Assembly: GCF_014199955.1 (NCBI RefSeq)
Contig: NZ_JACHOQ010000003.1
Span: 1 to 64,000, forward strand
Source: Brevundimonas aurantiaca
Lineage (GTDB): Bacteria; Pseudomonadota; Alphaproteobacteria; Caulobacterales; Caulobacteraceae
Reading direction: 5' to 3'
Length of the DNA stretch: 64,000 nucleotides
The notes under the pieces are model-generated. The model was not told the origin of the DNA and searched no databases. It was given only the letters and a program-made list of their open reading frames with translations. The translations under genes and the position numbers were made by a program. Below are positions 29,679-38,354 of this stretch, one piece after another (within the stretch, counting starts at the first letter, position 1; every line of letters begins with the position of its first letter).

Positions 29679-31406
29679 TCAGGCCGTCGCGGCCACGGCG
29701 GCCTCGCCTCGCACGGCCGCCTCCAGCGCCGAGGCGAGGCGCGCCGGGTCGATCGGCTTGGTGACGAAGTCGTCCACCCCCACCGTCGCCCAGGCCGCGC
29801 GATGGGTCTCCAGGGCGTTGGCCGTCAGGGCGATGACCGGCGTGCCGGCATTGGGCCCGTCCGAGCGAATGGCCCGCGTCGCCGTCAATCCGTCCATAAC
29901 CGGCATCTGCATGTCCATCAGAATGGCGTCGAACCGGCGCAGGGCCGCCGCCTCCACAGCCTCCTGACCGTTTTCGGCGAAGGTCAGGACACACCCCATG
30001 GGCTCGAGCAGCAGGGCCACGATCCGACGATTCACGGGGTGATCGTCCACCGCCAGAATGTCCAGCCCGTGTGCGAAGGTCGAGGGTGCGCTGACCGCCA
30101 GGGTCGCCGAGGGGGCGGCGGCGATCCCCATCGGCAGATCGACCGTGAAGATCGAGCCTTCTCCCAATCGACTTTCGACCGACACGGACCCGCCCATCAG
30201 CTGGGCCAGTTTGCAGGTGATGGCCAGGCCGAGGCCTGAGCCCCCGTGCCGGCGCGTCACCCCCGCGTCGACCTGTTCGAACACGTCGAAGACATAGGGC
30301 AGGCGGTCGTCGGGAATACCGCATCCGGTATCGGTCACCGCGACGGTCAACCGGCCCAGGGCGGCGTTCCAGCGGGCGCGGACCTCGATCCGTCCCGTCG
30401 CCGTGAACTTGACGGCGTTCGAGACGAGATTGAACAGAATCTGTTGCAGCCGCAGCGGATCGGTCCGCACGTGGCGCGGCAGGTCGTCAGGCAGGGAGAC
30501 CTCAAAGGCGACGCCGGCGGCCTGCGCCTTGGGCGCCCACATCCGCTCGAGAGCCTTCAGCTTGTCCACCAGATCGACGGGCGCCTCTTCCAGCTCCATC
30601 TTTCCGGCCTCGATCTTCGAAAAGTCGAGAACGTCGTTCAACAGGCCGATCAGAACCTCGCTGGCGTCCTTGAGCATCACCACGTGCTCTTTCTGCGCCG
30701 GATCGAGCTGGGACCGTTCCAACAGATTGGCCGAAGTGACCACCGCATTCATGGGGGTGCGGATTTCGTGGCTGACCACGGCGAGGAAGTCGGATTTGGC
30801 GGCGCTGGCCACCTCGGCCCTGCGGCGCTCCTCCTGAGCGCGGTCGTTGGCGATCTGAATGGCGCGGTTGGTCTGTGAACTCTGCCGCACCGCGACCAGC
30901 AGATGGGTCATGTACAGGACGCAACCCACGGCCACGAGAAGATCGGTAGGCTGGCCCAGGACATAGCCGTGGATGACGGGCAGGGCCAGAAAATAAACGA
31001 CGGGCGGCGTGGCGGCGCTGATGAGGATTTCACGCTCATGATAGAGGTGTATGGTCACATGAAGCAGCGCCCCTGCGATTAGGATGCTGCCGAACACCAT
31101 CTGGGACCCACCCCCGTCCGCCCACAGATAGGCGGCGATGGCGGAATAGAAGACGCTGTTGACGAACAGGCTGATGCAGGCGGCGATCCTGAGCCCCCGC
31201 GAGGGCGTTCCCCCTCCCAGCCTGCGGATGGCGCCGAAGACGATCCAGTCGGCCGACTGTCCGGCGAAGACCAGCGCCAGCCAGATCGCCGGCCATTTCG
31301 ACGGCGCTAGCGCCCAGACGGTGCAGGCGATGAAGACGGCGAAGCCGACCCTGACCTTAATTTCGCGTTGCCTGGCCTCGGCGATCCGTGCGTAACGCGC
31401 GTGCAT
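29679..31406 (-). CDS. Hybrid sensor histidine kinase/response regulator, membrane
   Basis: A 575-residue orphan hybrid kinase. Residues about 18-175 hold roughly six hydrophobic segments without a known sensor domain. A coiled stretch leads to HisKA with the phospho-acceptor His213 in VVSHEIRTP, then HATPase with NAVKFT, DTGCGIP and GSGLGLAI, then a C-terminal receiver with VDDHPVN and phospho-acceptor Asp in LMDMQMPVMDG. The start at 31406 is favoured by GGGAGAAAC upstream; a Met nine codons earlier is possible. No cognate regulator or phosphotransferase lies next to it. Confidence 0.92.
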   Translation of the reverse strand: MHARYARIAEARQREIKVRVGFAVFIACTVWALAPSKWPAIWLALVFAGQSADWIVFGAIRRLGGGTPSRGLRIAACISLFVNSVFYSAIAAYLWADGGGSQMVFGSILIAGALLHVTIHLYHEREILISAATPPVVYFLALPVIHGYVLGQPTDLLVAVGCVLYMTHLLVAVRQSSQTNRAIQIANDRAQEERRRAEVASAAKSDFLAVVSHEIRTPMNAVVTSANLLERSQLDPAQKEHVVMLKDASEVLIGLLNDVLDFSKIEAGKMELEEAPVDLVDKLKALERMWAPKAQAAGVAFEVSLPDDLPRHVRTDPLRLQQILFNLVSNAVKFTATGRIEVRARWNAALGRLTVAVTDTGCGIPDDRLPYVFDVFEQVDAGVTRRHGGSGLGLAITCKLAQLMGGSVSVESRLGEGSIFTVDLPMGIAAAPSATLAVSAPSTFAHGLDILAVDDHPVNRRIVALLLEPMGCVLTFAENGQEAVEAAALRRFDAILMDMQMPVMDGLTATRAIRSDGPNAGTPVIALTANALETHRAAWATVGVDDFVTKPIDPARLASALEAAVRGEAAVAATA

Positions 31407-31509
31407 TCTTGTGTTTCTCCCGGCCTGCAGCATGCACGGGATTCCCTAACCGCGGCTTTCGCCGGGCCGAGGGACACTACCTAGGGTCGGAGGGTCGCCC
31501 CTGCGCGTC

Positions 31510-32727
31510 TCACACCTTCGACAGGATCAGGGTTCCGTTGGTGCCGCCGAAGCCGAAGCTGTTGGACATGACGTGGGTCAGCTCGCCCTCGTGGCGCTGA
31601 CGCAGGATCGGCATGCCCTCGAAGGCCGGATCAAGGGTCTCGATATGGGCGCTCTCGGCGGCGAAACCGTTCTGCATCATCAGCAGGCAGTAGATGGCCT
31701 CTTGAGCGCCCGCCGCGCCGAGCGAGTGGCCCGTCAGGGACTTGGTCGAGGAGATCATCGGCATCTGATCGCCGAAGACGGCGCGCACGGCCTCCATTTC
31801 CTTCGAATCCCCGACCGGGGTCGAGGTGCCGTGCGGGTTCAGATAGTCGATCTTCGGGTTGCCGGCCTGTTCCAGCGCGATCCTCATGCAGCGCTGGGCG
31901 CCCTCGCCCGAGGGGGCGACCATGTCATAGCCGTCGGAATTGGCGCCATAGCCGGTGACCTCGGCATAGATGGTCGCGCCGCGCGCCTTGGCCCGCTCGT
32001 ATTCCTCCAGCACCACTATGCCGGCGCCGCCGGCGATGACGAAGCCGTCGCGGTTGACGTCATAGGCGCGCGAGGCGACCGAGGGGGTGTCGTTGAAGTT
32101 CGACGACATGGCGCCCATGGCGTCGAACATGTTCGACATGGACCAGTCGATGTCCTCGCAGCCGCCGGCGAAGACCACGTCCTGCTTGCCCCACTGGATC
32201 TGTTCGACCCCGGCGCCGATGCAGTGGGCGGAGGTCGCGCAGGCTGAGCTGATCGAATAGTTGACGCCGCGCATCTGGAACCAGGTCGACAGCACGGCCG
32301 AGGGGCCGGACGCCATGGCCTTCGGCACCGCGAACGGCCCGATGCGCTTGGGCGAGGTCTTTTCGATGGTGGTGGCGGCGGCCTGAAGAATGACCTGGGT
32401 CGAGGGGCCGCCCTCGCCGACGATCAGGCCGATGCGGTCGTCCTTGATCTCGTCGGCCGTCATGCCCGAAGATTTCAGCGCCTCTTCGAAGGCGATGTGG
32501 GCCCAGGCCGTGCCGTTGGCCAGGAAGCGGGCGGCGCGGCGGTCCACCAGTTCCTCCCACGGGCCGATCTTGGGCGGGGCCCAGACCTGGCTGCGGAAGC
32601 CGTATTTGGCGTGATCAGGCGCATGGACGACGCCCGAACGGGCTTCGCGCAGGGACTGGGTCACCTCTTCGGCGCCGTGGCCGATGGAAGAGACGATGCC
32701 CAGGCCGGTGACGACGACACGACGCAT
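31510..32727 (-). CDS. fabB: Beta-ketoacyl-ACP synthase I
   Basis: Elongates acyl-ACP and with FabA supplies unsaturated fatty acids. The 405-residue thiolase-fold protein has nucleophile Cys in [12 protein letters not shown] near residue 162, His in [12 protein letters not shown] near 295 and His in [14 protein letters not shown] near 330. The close downstream position to fabA on the same strand supports FabB rather than FabF. Ends [15 protein letters not shown] as in the family. Confidence 0.95.
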   Translation of the reverse strand: MRRVVVTGLGIVSSIGHGAEEVTQSLREARSGVVHAPDHAKYGFRSQVWAPPKIGPWEELVDRRAARFLANGTAWAHIAFEEALKSSGMTADEIKDDRIGLIVGEGGPSTQVILQAAATTIEKTSPKRIGPFAVPKAMASGPSAVLSTWFQMRGVNYSISSACATSAHCIGAGVEQIQWGKQDVVFAGGCEDIDWSMSNMFDAMGAMSSNFNDTPSVASRAYDVNRDGFVIAGGAGIVVLEEYERAKARGATIYAEVTGYGANSDGYDMVAPSGEGAQRCMRIALEQAGNPKIDYLNPHGTSTPVGDSKEMEAVRAVFGDQMPMISSTKSLTGHSLGAAGAQEAIYCLLMMQNGFAAESAHIETLDPAFEGMPILRQRHEGELTHVMSNSFGFGGTNGTLILSKV

Positions 32728-32793
32728 GGTGTTTCCTTACTCTAGCTTCTCGACCCTGGGGGTCTTCCGCGCTGTCCGCGGTTATATAGGTGT

Positions 32794-33330
32794 TCAGGCA
32801 CCCGCCTGCTCGTCCTTGGCGGCGCCGAAGAGTCCCACCCGCATGTCATTGCAGGTGTAGATGACCTCGCCGTCGGCCTCCAGCACGCCGTCGGCTATGC
32901 CCATGACCAGTTTGCGATTGATCACCCGTTTCAGGTCGATCTTGTACACGACCTTCTTGATGTCCGGCGTCACCTGGCCGGTGAACTTGACTTCGCCGAC
33001 GCCGAGCGCTCGGCCGCGGCCGGGCCCGCCGATCCAGCCCAGATAGAAGCCGACCAGCTGCCACATGGCGTCCAGACCCAGGCAGCCGGGCATGACCGGA
33101 TCGCCGATGAAGTGACACTGGAAAAACCAGAGGTCGGGATGGATATCCAGCTCGGCCTCCACATAGCCCTTGCCGTGGGCGCCGCCGTCGGCCGTGATCT
33201 GGGTGATCCGGTCGAACATCAGCATAGGCGGCGCAGGCAGTTGGGCGTTGCCGGGACCGAACAGTTCGCCGCGCCCGGAGGCGAGAAGGGCCTCGTGATC
33301 GAAGGACGAGGGATATTGGGACTGGGTCAA
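32794..33330 (-). CDS. fabA: 3-hydroxyacyl-[acyl-carrier-protein] dehydratase/isomerase
   Basis: Dehydrates 3-hydroxydecanoyl-ACP and isomerises the trans-2 to cis-3 product, the branch point for anaerobic unsaturated fatty acid synthesis. The 178-residue hot-dog protein has the active-site His in [12 protein letters not shown] and Asp in LGLDAMWQL. It is 66 bases upstream of fabB on the same strand, forming the usual fabA-fabB operon. No FabR-type operator was recognised. Confidence 0.96.
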   Translation of the reverse strand: MTQSQYPSSFDHEALLASGRGELFGPGNAQLPAPPMLMFDRITQITADGGAHGKGYVEAELDIHPDLWFFQCHFIGDPVMPGCLGLDAMWQLVGFYLGWIGGPGRGRALGVGEVKFTGQVTPDIKKVVYKIDLKRVINRKLVMGIADGVLEADGEVIYTCNDMRVGLFGAAKDEQAGA

Positions 33331-33409
33331 GGCGATTCCGTCAGGTCTGCTGTTGCCTGCGGGTTACACGACCGCGCCGCTTCGCTCAACAGCGGCGGTC
33401 ATCGACCCT

Positions 33410-33982
33410 TCAGCCTCGACCGGTTCCCGCAGGCCGGTTGGCGTTGCATAGCGCGCGTTGCTGGACGCCGAAGACGGCCCTTTCCTGAATCCAGCCGCGC
33501 AGGCGGCGCGCCCGCACCCGGCACCAGCCGTCCTCACATTCGTCCAGCGACACCAGGGACCGGGGCGACAGTCGCGCACGGACCGCCGAGGCCTGGGACT
33601 TGCCGGCGTGGATCATCACCTCTTCGGCCGAGGTGTTGAAGACATAGCGGCGGCCGGAAGAGACGGTGCGGTGAATCCAGGCTACGGCCCCGTCCGGATC
33701 GCAGATCTTTCGCCATTCGGTCGTCTCGGCGATCACCTGGACCGGCAGGCCGGCGGCGCGATACTCCCACAGGATCGGATAGTCCAGCCCCGGCCCCTGG
33801 CGGGCGCGGACGTGGGAGGACTTCAGCGAGATCCAGCGCGGCACCTCCAGCCCCGTCGGGGTGGGGCGCCCATCGGGCATGGTCGCGCCGGCGCCGGCCA
33901 TCACCCCTAGGCCCAGAACGGCCAGGGCGACGGCGGTGCGGCGTCGCAGGCTTTGGAAGATGGCGGCGGCTTTGCTAGACAC
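33410..33982 (-). CDS. Exported SH3-like domain protein
   Basis: A 190-residue protein with an N-terminal hydrophobic leader (residues 14-33, AVALAVLGLGVMAGAGAT) and two bacterial SH3-like repeats: SSHVRARQGPGLDYPILWEY with WRKICDPDGAVAWIH, then ARLSPRSLVSLDECEDGWCRVR with GWIQERAVFGV. Such domains bind peptidoglycan or envelope partners (DUF1058-like). Its start lies about 80 bases from a consensus CtrA box inside the divergent dehydrogenase gene, so cell-cycle control is possible. Confidence 0.85.
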   Translation of the reverse strand: MSSKAAAIFQSLRRRTAVALAVLGLGVMAGAGATMPDGRPTPTGLEVPRWISLKSSHVRARQGPGLDYPILWEYRAAGLPVQVIAETTEWRKICDPDGAVAWIHRTVSSGRRYVFNTSAEEVMIHAGKSQASAVRARLSPRSLVSLDECEDGWCRVRARRLRGWIQERAVFGVQQRALCNANRPAGTGRG

Positions 33983-34045
33983 AGTTGGAACGACCCGTCG
34001 CGCGGGCTTCGATCCTGAACCATCGCCCGCTAACCAAGGCCCGCA

Positions 34046-35032
34046 ATGTCCGTTCGCAAGCTTAAGGTCGTATTAACCAGACGCCTGCCGGACGCGGTCG
34101 AAACGCGGATGCGCGAACTGTTCGACGCCGAGCTGAACCTTAAGGACCAGCCGATGGACCGGGCGGCGCTGGAGGCGGCGGTTCAGCGGGCGGAGGTCCT
34201 GACGCCCACCATCACCGACCTCATTGACGCAGACCTGATCAACGGCGCCGGCGAACAGCTGAAGATGATCGCCAACTTCGGCGCCGGGGTCGATCATATC
34301 GACGTCGAGGCGGCCGTGGCGCGCGGCATCATCGTCACCAATACGCCCGGCGTCCTGACCGAGGATACGGCCGACCTGGCCATGAGCCTGATCCTGGCCG
34401 TCAGCCGCCGCATCGTCGAAGGGGCCCAGGTGGTGGCCGAAGGCCGTTTCGAGGGCTGGACCCCGACCTGGATGTGCGGGCGCAAGCTGTGGGGCAAGCG
34501 GCTGGGGATCGTCGGCATGGGCCGGATCGGCCAGGCCCTGGCCCGTCGCGCCAAGGCCTTCGGCCTGCAGGTGCATTACCACAATCGCAAGCCCGTCTCG
34601 GACCTGATCGCCGAGGAGCTGGGCGCCACCTATTGGGACGACCTGGACCAGATGCTGGCGCGGATGGACATCGTCTCCTTGAACTGTCCAGCCACACGGG
34701 AGACCCATCATCTTCTGTCGGCCGAACGCCTGGCGCGGCTGCAGCCCCATGCCATCCTGATCAACACCGCGCGCGGCGAACTGATCGAAGAGGCGGCTCT
34801 GGCCCAGGCGGTGGCGGCGCGGGCGATCGCCGGCGTGGGCCTGGATGTATTCGAACATGAGCCGGCCATCCATCCGGGCCTGATGGGCCATCCCAACGTC
34901 GTCCTCCTGCCCCACCTCGGTTCGGCGACGCTGGAGGCGCGCCAGGACATGGGCGACCGGGTCATCGCCAATGTCATGACCTTCCAGAACGGCCATCGCC
35001 CGCCCGACCGGGTCATTCCGGCGATGCTTTAG
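34046..35032 (+). CDS. D-isomer 2-hydroxyacid dehydrogenase (glyoxylate/hydroxypyruvate reductase-like)
   Basis: A 328-residue NAD(P)H-dependent reductase. The nucleotide-binding motif is GIVGMGRIGQALARRAKAFG; catalytic residues are Arg in NTARGELI, Glu in DVFEHEPAIHP and His in LLPHLGSAT. The N-terminus KVVLTRRLPDAVETRM matches GyaR/GRHPR-like enzymes, which reduce glyoxylate or hydroxypyruvate, so the exact substrate is not fixed. A CtrA-type box lies inside codons 6-11. Confidence 0.92.
   Translation: MSVRKLKVVLTRRLPDAVETRMRELFDAELNLKDQPMDRAALEAAVQRAEVLTPTITDLIDADLINGAGEQLKMIANFGAGVDHIDVEAAVARGIIVTNTPGVLTEDTADLAMSLILAVSRRIVEGAQVVAEGRFEGWTPTWMCGRKLWGKRLGIVGMGRIGQALARRAKAFGLQVHYHNRKPVSDLIAEELGATYWDDLDQMLARMDIVSLNCPATRETHHLLSAERLARLQPHAILINTARGELIEEAALAQAVAARAIAGVGLDVFEHEPAIHPGLMGHPNVVLLPHLGSATLEARQDMGDRVIANVMTFQNGHRPPDRVIPAML
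34062..34077 (+). promoter_or_regulatory. CtrA-type binding box TTAA-N7-TTAAC
   Basis: TTAAGGTCGTATTAAC exactly fits the Caulobacter CtrA consensus TTAA-N7-TTAAC. It overlaps codons near the start of the 2-hydroxyacid dehydrogenase gene and lies about 80 bases upstream of the divergent SH3-protein gene. Given its position it more plausibly controls the SH3 gene, or may be a chance match imposed by coding. Confidence 0.5.
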
Positions 35033-35148
35033 GACCTGCGATTTCACAGGACTGTCGGGGGGGCCTCACACCCCTGTCGAAAACGCCGATCACTGGAGGA
35101 ACCGCCGCGATCAGGGATCGTTTCGGCGGCCTGTAAGGGAAGCGTGCG

Positions 35149-35400
35149 TTGGACTCCTACTATTGTATCGTCAACCTGCCGGGTGTTCCGGTGCGTGACA
35201 TCTGCGTTCTGAAGGCCGAGGACGATCGCGCCGCCGACCGGGCCCTGGCCGATGTGGCGGCGACTTGGCCGGGATTCGAAACTCTTTGCCTCTATTGCGG
35301 CGAGCGGCTGGTGACGGTGCTCAGCAATCCTGCCCTGGGCTTCGCCGCTCCCCTGCCCGAGTTGGCCCTGGACGACGTGCGGTTCGAAACCGCCGCCTGA
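35149..35400 (+). CDS. Small conserved-looking protein, unknown
   Basis: An 83-residue protein beginning at TTG (35149), with AAGGGAAG upstream as a ribosome site. It contains YYCIVNLPGVPVRDICVLKAEDDRAADRALADV, then TLCLYCGERLVTVL. The alternation of hydrophobic strands and helix suggests a small alpha/beta fold. Three Cys are spread at CIV, CVL and CLYC. No family is recognised. Confidence 0.6.
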   Translation: MDSYYCIVNLPGVPVRDICVLKAEDDRAADRALADVAATWPGFETLCLYCGERLVTVLSNPALGFAAPLPELALDDVRFETAA

Positions 35401-35410
35401 GTCGGACAAA

Positions 35411-36148
35411 TCAGCCGCCGCAAACCGGGCATGCGGGATCAGGCGCGATCCGCACCGTTCGCGCCGTTCCCGCCAGGCCGTCATAGATCAGCAGCCGCCC
35501 CTGAAGGCTCTGACCCGCGCCTACGATCCATTTGATCGTCTCCAGGGCGGCCATCGAACCGATCACCCCCGCCAGGGCGCCGACGACCCCCACACGCGCG
35601 CAGGTCTCCGCATCCGGCGGAACCTCGGGCGTCAGGCACTGATAGCAGGGCCGACCCGCAAACACCCCCACCTGACCGCTCCACCGACCCAGGGCGCCCG
35701 AGACCAGGGGCTTGCCCGCCGCAACACAGGCGGCGTTGACCGTATGGCGCGTGGCGAAGTCGTCGGTCCCGTCCAGAACCAGATCGAAGTCGGCGATCAG
35801 GCGCGCTGCGTTTTCGGGCGTCAGACGTTCGGCGAAGGTCTGGATCGCGACATGCGGATTGAGGCCGGCCAATCGGTCCCGCGCCGCCTCCACCTTGGCC
35901 CGACCCACGTCGGCGGTGGCGAAAAGGATCTGACGCTGAAGATTGGACAGGGCCACGACGTCGTCGTCGATCAGGCCCAACGTCCCGACGCCCGCCGCCG
36001 CCAGATAGAGGGCGGCCGGCGCTCCGACCCCGCCCGCGCCGACGACCAGGACGCGGGCGCGCTTCAGCGCCTGCTGCCCCGGCCCTCCGACCTCGGCCAG
36101 CACCAGATGGCGGGCGTAGCGTTCCACTTCATCGTCAGAAAAGGCCAT
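35411..36148 (-). CDS. MoeB/ThiF-family adenylyltransferase
   Basis: A 245-residue E1-like enzyme that activates the C-terminus of a small sulfur carrier (MoaD or ThiS). The ATP-binding motif VVGAGGVGAPAALYLAAAG, the Asp-Asp-Asp region LIDDDVVALSNLQRQ, and the two zinc CxxC pairs (CYQC in RPCYQCLTP, CPVC at the end) are all visible. It lacks a rhodanese domain. It overlaps no neighbour; moaD/moaE or thiS are not in the window, so MoeB versus ThiF cannot be decided. Confidence 0.9.
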   Translation of the reverse strand: MAFSDDEVERYARHLVLAEVGGPGQQALKRARVLVVGAGGVGAPAALYLAAAGVGTLGLIDDDVVALSNLQRQILFATADVGRAKVEAARDRLAGLNPHVAIQTFAERLTPENAARLIADFDLVLDGTDDFATRHTVNAACVAAGKPLVSGALGRWSGQVGVFAGRPCYQCLTPEVPPDAETCARVGVVGALAGVIGSMAALETIKWIVGAGQSLQGRLLIYDGLAGTARTVRIAPDPACPVCGG

Positions 36149-36199
36149 GCCCGTCTCTAGACCGTCGGCGAGGGCGGTGGAATGGCGCGTGCGGCCCCG

Positions 36200-36619
36200 T
36201 CAGCGCGTCCCGTCGAGGGCCAGACGGGCGTCGGCGATCACCTGATCCACTTCGAAGGCCACTTCCGACAGGGGCCGCGTCCCGGCCAAACGGGTCAAGA
36301 TCGGTTCAAGACTGGGCAGGGGGTCGATCTGGGCCATGGCCCATTGCGGAAAGAGACGCCGGTCCACCGGCGTATCGACCAGGACCCGAATATTCTGATG
36401 ACGGCGGTCGGCCGCCAGCCGGCCCATCAACCGCTCCAGATCAACCCGCCCGCCTTCCAGCAGCTGGAAGAATCGGTCCTGATGCCGCAGCAGGAAACCG
36501 GTCACGTGGTCGCGCCGATTGTTCCGATCCGAGGCCCCGATGATGTCGATCAAGGGCAGAAGCCCCGCGCCCGCGTCGCCCACGGCGTCGCTGACATAGA
36601 AGATGCGAAACAAACTCAT
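36200..36619 (-). CDS. Stand-alone BLUF-domain blue-light photoreceptor
   Basis: A 139-residue FAD-binding blue-light sensor. The BLUF residues are at expected places: Tyr8 (RIFYVSD), Asn33/Asn34 in SDRNNRRDHVTG, Gln52 in FFQLLEGG, and Trp93/Met95 in PQWAMAQ. There is no fused effector domain; a helical C-terminus follows, as in short BLUF proteins such as PixD/BlrB that act by protein contact. No adjacent partner (PixE-like or EAL) is evident. It follows the MoeB gene on the same strand after 51 bases. Confidence 0.93.
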   Translation of the reverse strand: MSLFRIFYVSDAVGDAGAGLLPLIDIIGASDRNNRRDHVTGFLLRHQDRFFQLLEGGRVDLERLMGRLAADRRHQNIRVLVDTPVDRRLFPQWAMAQIDPLPSLEPILTRLAGTRPLSEVAFEVDQVIADARLALDGTR

Positions 36620-36820
36620 AGGGTACTCATACGCTTAACAACTCGACCGACGAAAAAGGCTCTAGGAGCGAGAGGGTTAACGAAGCCCCCTTGGTTCGAC
36701 CCATCGCACACTGCGGCCGGCGCCGCTCTCGCTTAGGTTAAGGCTGACGGACGCCGGAACCTCTGCGGTAGCCAGGTAAGGCCAAGGAAATGTGACACAC
36801 CCCTCAACAGGCGAGCGAGG

Positions 36821-36849
36821 CTTGATCGCGACGGGCCGCCGCTCCATCT
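36821..36849 (+). promoter_or_regulatory. Candidate heat-shock sigma-32 promoter of hslV
   Basis: CTTGATC, 14 bases, then CTCCATCT resembles the sigma-32 consensus CTTGAAA-N11-16-CCCCATNT. The -10 ends only eight bases before the hslV ATG and there is no clear ribosome site between, so the transcript would start at or near the start codon (leaderless). It is a proposal from spacing alone. Confidence 0.45.
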
Positions 36850-36856
36850 GCGGACC

Positions 36857-37411
36857 ATGACCCAATCCAATTTTCCCGACTGGCACGGCACCACGATACT
36901 GGCGGTTCGCAAAAACGGCCGCACGGTGATCGCCGGCGACGGTCAGGTCTCGATGGGACCGACCATCGTCAAGGGCGCGGCGCGAAAGGTGCGGACCCTG
37001 GCCGGCGGCAAGGTTCTGGCGGGGTTCGCCGGGGCGACGGCCGACGCCTTCACCCTGATCGAACGCCTGGAGGCCAAGCTGGAGCAGTACCCGGACCAGC
37101 TCGCCCGGGCCTGCGTCGATCTGGCCAAGGACTGGCGCACAGACCGCTATCTGCGGCGGCTGGAGGCCATGCTGCTGGTGGCGGACAAGACGTCGATCTT
37201 CACCGTCACCGGCGTGGGCGACGTGCTGGAGCCGGAGCATGGGGTCGCGGCCGTCGGTTCGGGCGGCAACTACGCCCTGTCGGCGGCCCGCGCCCTGATC
37301 GAGGAAACCGATCTGGACGCCGAGGCGATCGCCCGCAAGGCCATGAAGATCGCCGCCGAAATCTGCGTCTACACCAACGGCAATCTGACGGTGGAGACCC
37401 TGGGGGACTGA
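36857..37411 (+). CDS. hslV: ATP-dependent protease subunit HslV
   Basis: The proteolytic core of the HslVU (ClpQY) protease. After removal of an 11-residue propeptide the N-terminal Thr of [10 protein letters not shown] is the nucleophile; GDGQVSMG and the [22 protein letters not shown] region ([10 protein letters not shown]) are conserved. At 184 residues it is full length. The usual partner hslU is not adjacent here; the next gene, convergent, is a ClpP-like protein. A sigma-32-like promoter precedes it. Confidence 0.96.
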   Translation: MTQSNFPDWHGTTILAVRKNGRTVIAGDGQVSMGPTIVKGAARKVRTLAGGKVLAGFAGATADAFTLIERLEAKLEQYPDQLARACVDLAKDWRTDRYLRRLEAMLLVADKTSIFTVTGVGDVLEPEHGVAAVGSGGNYALSAARALIEETDLDAEAIARKAMKIAAEICVYTNGNLTVETLGD

Positions 37412-37421
37412 CGCCGCGGGG

Positions 37422-38003
37422 TCACAGCACGCCGGCGACCAGGCCGAGGGCCTTCGCCTCCTGAGCCTCGATGTACCAGTTCTCCGGCGCGCGCCGAAGC
37501 ACCTCGTCCATGGTGACGGCGCTGCCGCGCACCAGGTTCTCGAACCCTTCGTTCTGGATGGCGATGGAGTGCTCAAGTTCGTTCAGCATCGCCTTGACCG
37601 AGGCGATGCAGGTGGTCAGCGGCCCGGCGATGTGGAGCGTCTTGTCCATCTTTCGCTCATGGATCATCACCCGAGCGCCGCGCGTCAGATAGCGGTTTTC
37701 CACCGCAAAAAAGCTCATGAAGGTCGCGCCGGCCGAATAGATGGCGGCCTTGCCCAGAAAGACCAGCCGGCGCGCGGGGTTGATGTCGCTCTGAAACCGC
37801 ACGTCCTCGCCCATCATCCGCGCCACCTCCGGATCGCCGCCCAGGGTGGACAGTTCGATCACCACCAGACCGCTGTCGGGCGCCTGGGTCAGTCGGTCGC
37901 GGAACCGGTCGTACATGGCGTAGTCTACGGCGCCGGCCAGAAGGATGCGCGGGGTGTCGAAGGCCGAGGCGTCGAGCGGACCCGAGGGGGCGGCGCCGAT
38001 CAT
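37422..38003 (-). CDS. ClpP/crotonase-fold serine protease-like protein
   Basis: A 193-residue ClpP-like protein. The serine region is AAIYSAGATFMSFF near residue 88 and the histidine is in RVMIHERKM near 113; the LSTLGGDPEVARMM strand resembles the ClpP substrate loop. It lacks the GMAAS context typical of true ClpP, so it could be a divergent or inactive family member. Start is set at 38003, where the ATG overlaps the stop of the small gene upstream (ATGA). It is convergent with hslV. Confidence 0.75.
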   Translation of the reverse strand: MIGAAPSGPLDASAFDTPRILLAGAVDYAMYDRFRDRLTQAPDSGLVVIELSTLGGDPEVARMMGEDVRFQSDINPARRLVFLGKAAIYSAGATFMSFFAVENRYLTRGARVMIHERKMDKTLHIAGPLTTCIASVKAMLNELEHSIAIQNEGFENLVRGSAVTMDEVLRRAPENWYIEAQEAKALGLVAGVL

Positions 38004-38203
38004 CGCGCGTCCTGGATGTCGGCGTCGTCCACCGGATAGCCTTCGGACGAGGCCCAGGACTTGGCCTCGTCCAGCGAGAAGAAGGCCCGGTTTCGCAGAC
38101 GGCGCGCGCCCTGGTCGTCGATCAGTTCGCACTCATACCACCGGATGGTCCGCCGGTCGGAGGTTCTGCAGGTCCGCGTGAAGACAAGGGCGTGGGGGAT
38201 CAT
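38000..38203 (-). CDS. Small protein co-encoded with ClpP-like gene
   Basis: A 67-residue protein with beta-strand-like RRTIRWYECELIDDQG and RNRAFFSLDEAKSWASSEGYPV, then acidic C-terminus. The ATGA overlap with the ClpP-like gene indicates coupled translation. The start at 38203 is chosen over an ATG eight codons upstream. No named family recognised; it may assist the ClpP-like protein. Confidence 0.6.
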   Translation of the reverse strand: MIPHALVFTRTCRTSDRRTIRWYECELIDDQGARRLRNRAFFSLDEAKSWASSEGYPVDDADIQDAR

Positions 38204-38354
38204 GGCGCTGAAACGGCGACGGCCCACGCCTGTTCCGTCTGTGTAGGCGTTTTTCCTTTAAGGTCAGTATATTGCACAGGCTGAGGCAAAGACGGCGCCG
38301 CCACTCGGCGCCGGAGCATTTGCGCCGCGCCGCCCCTTGGCTTAAGCGCCCGGC

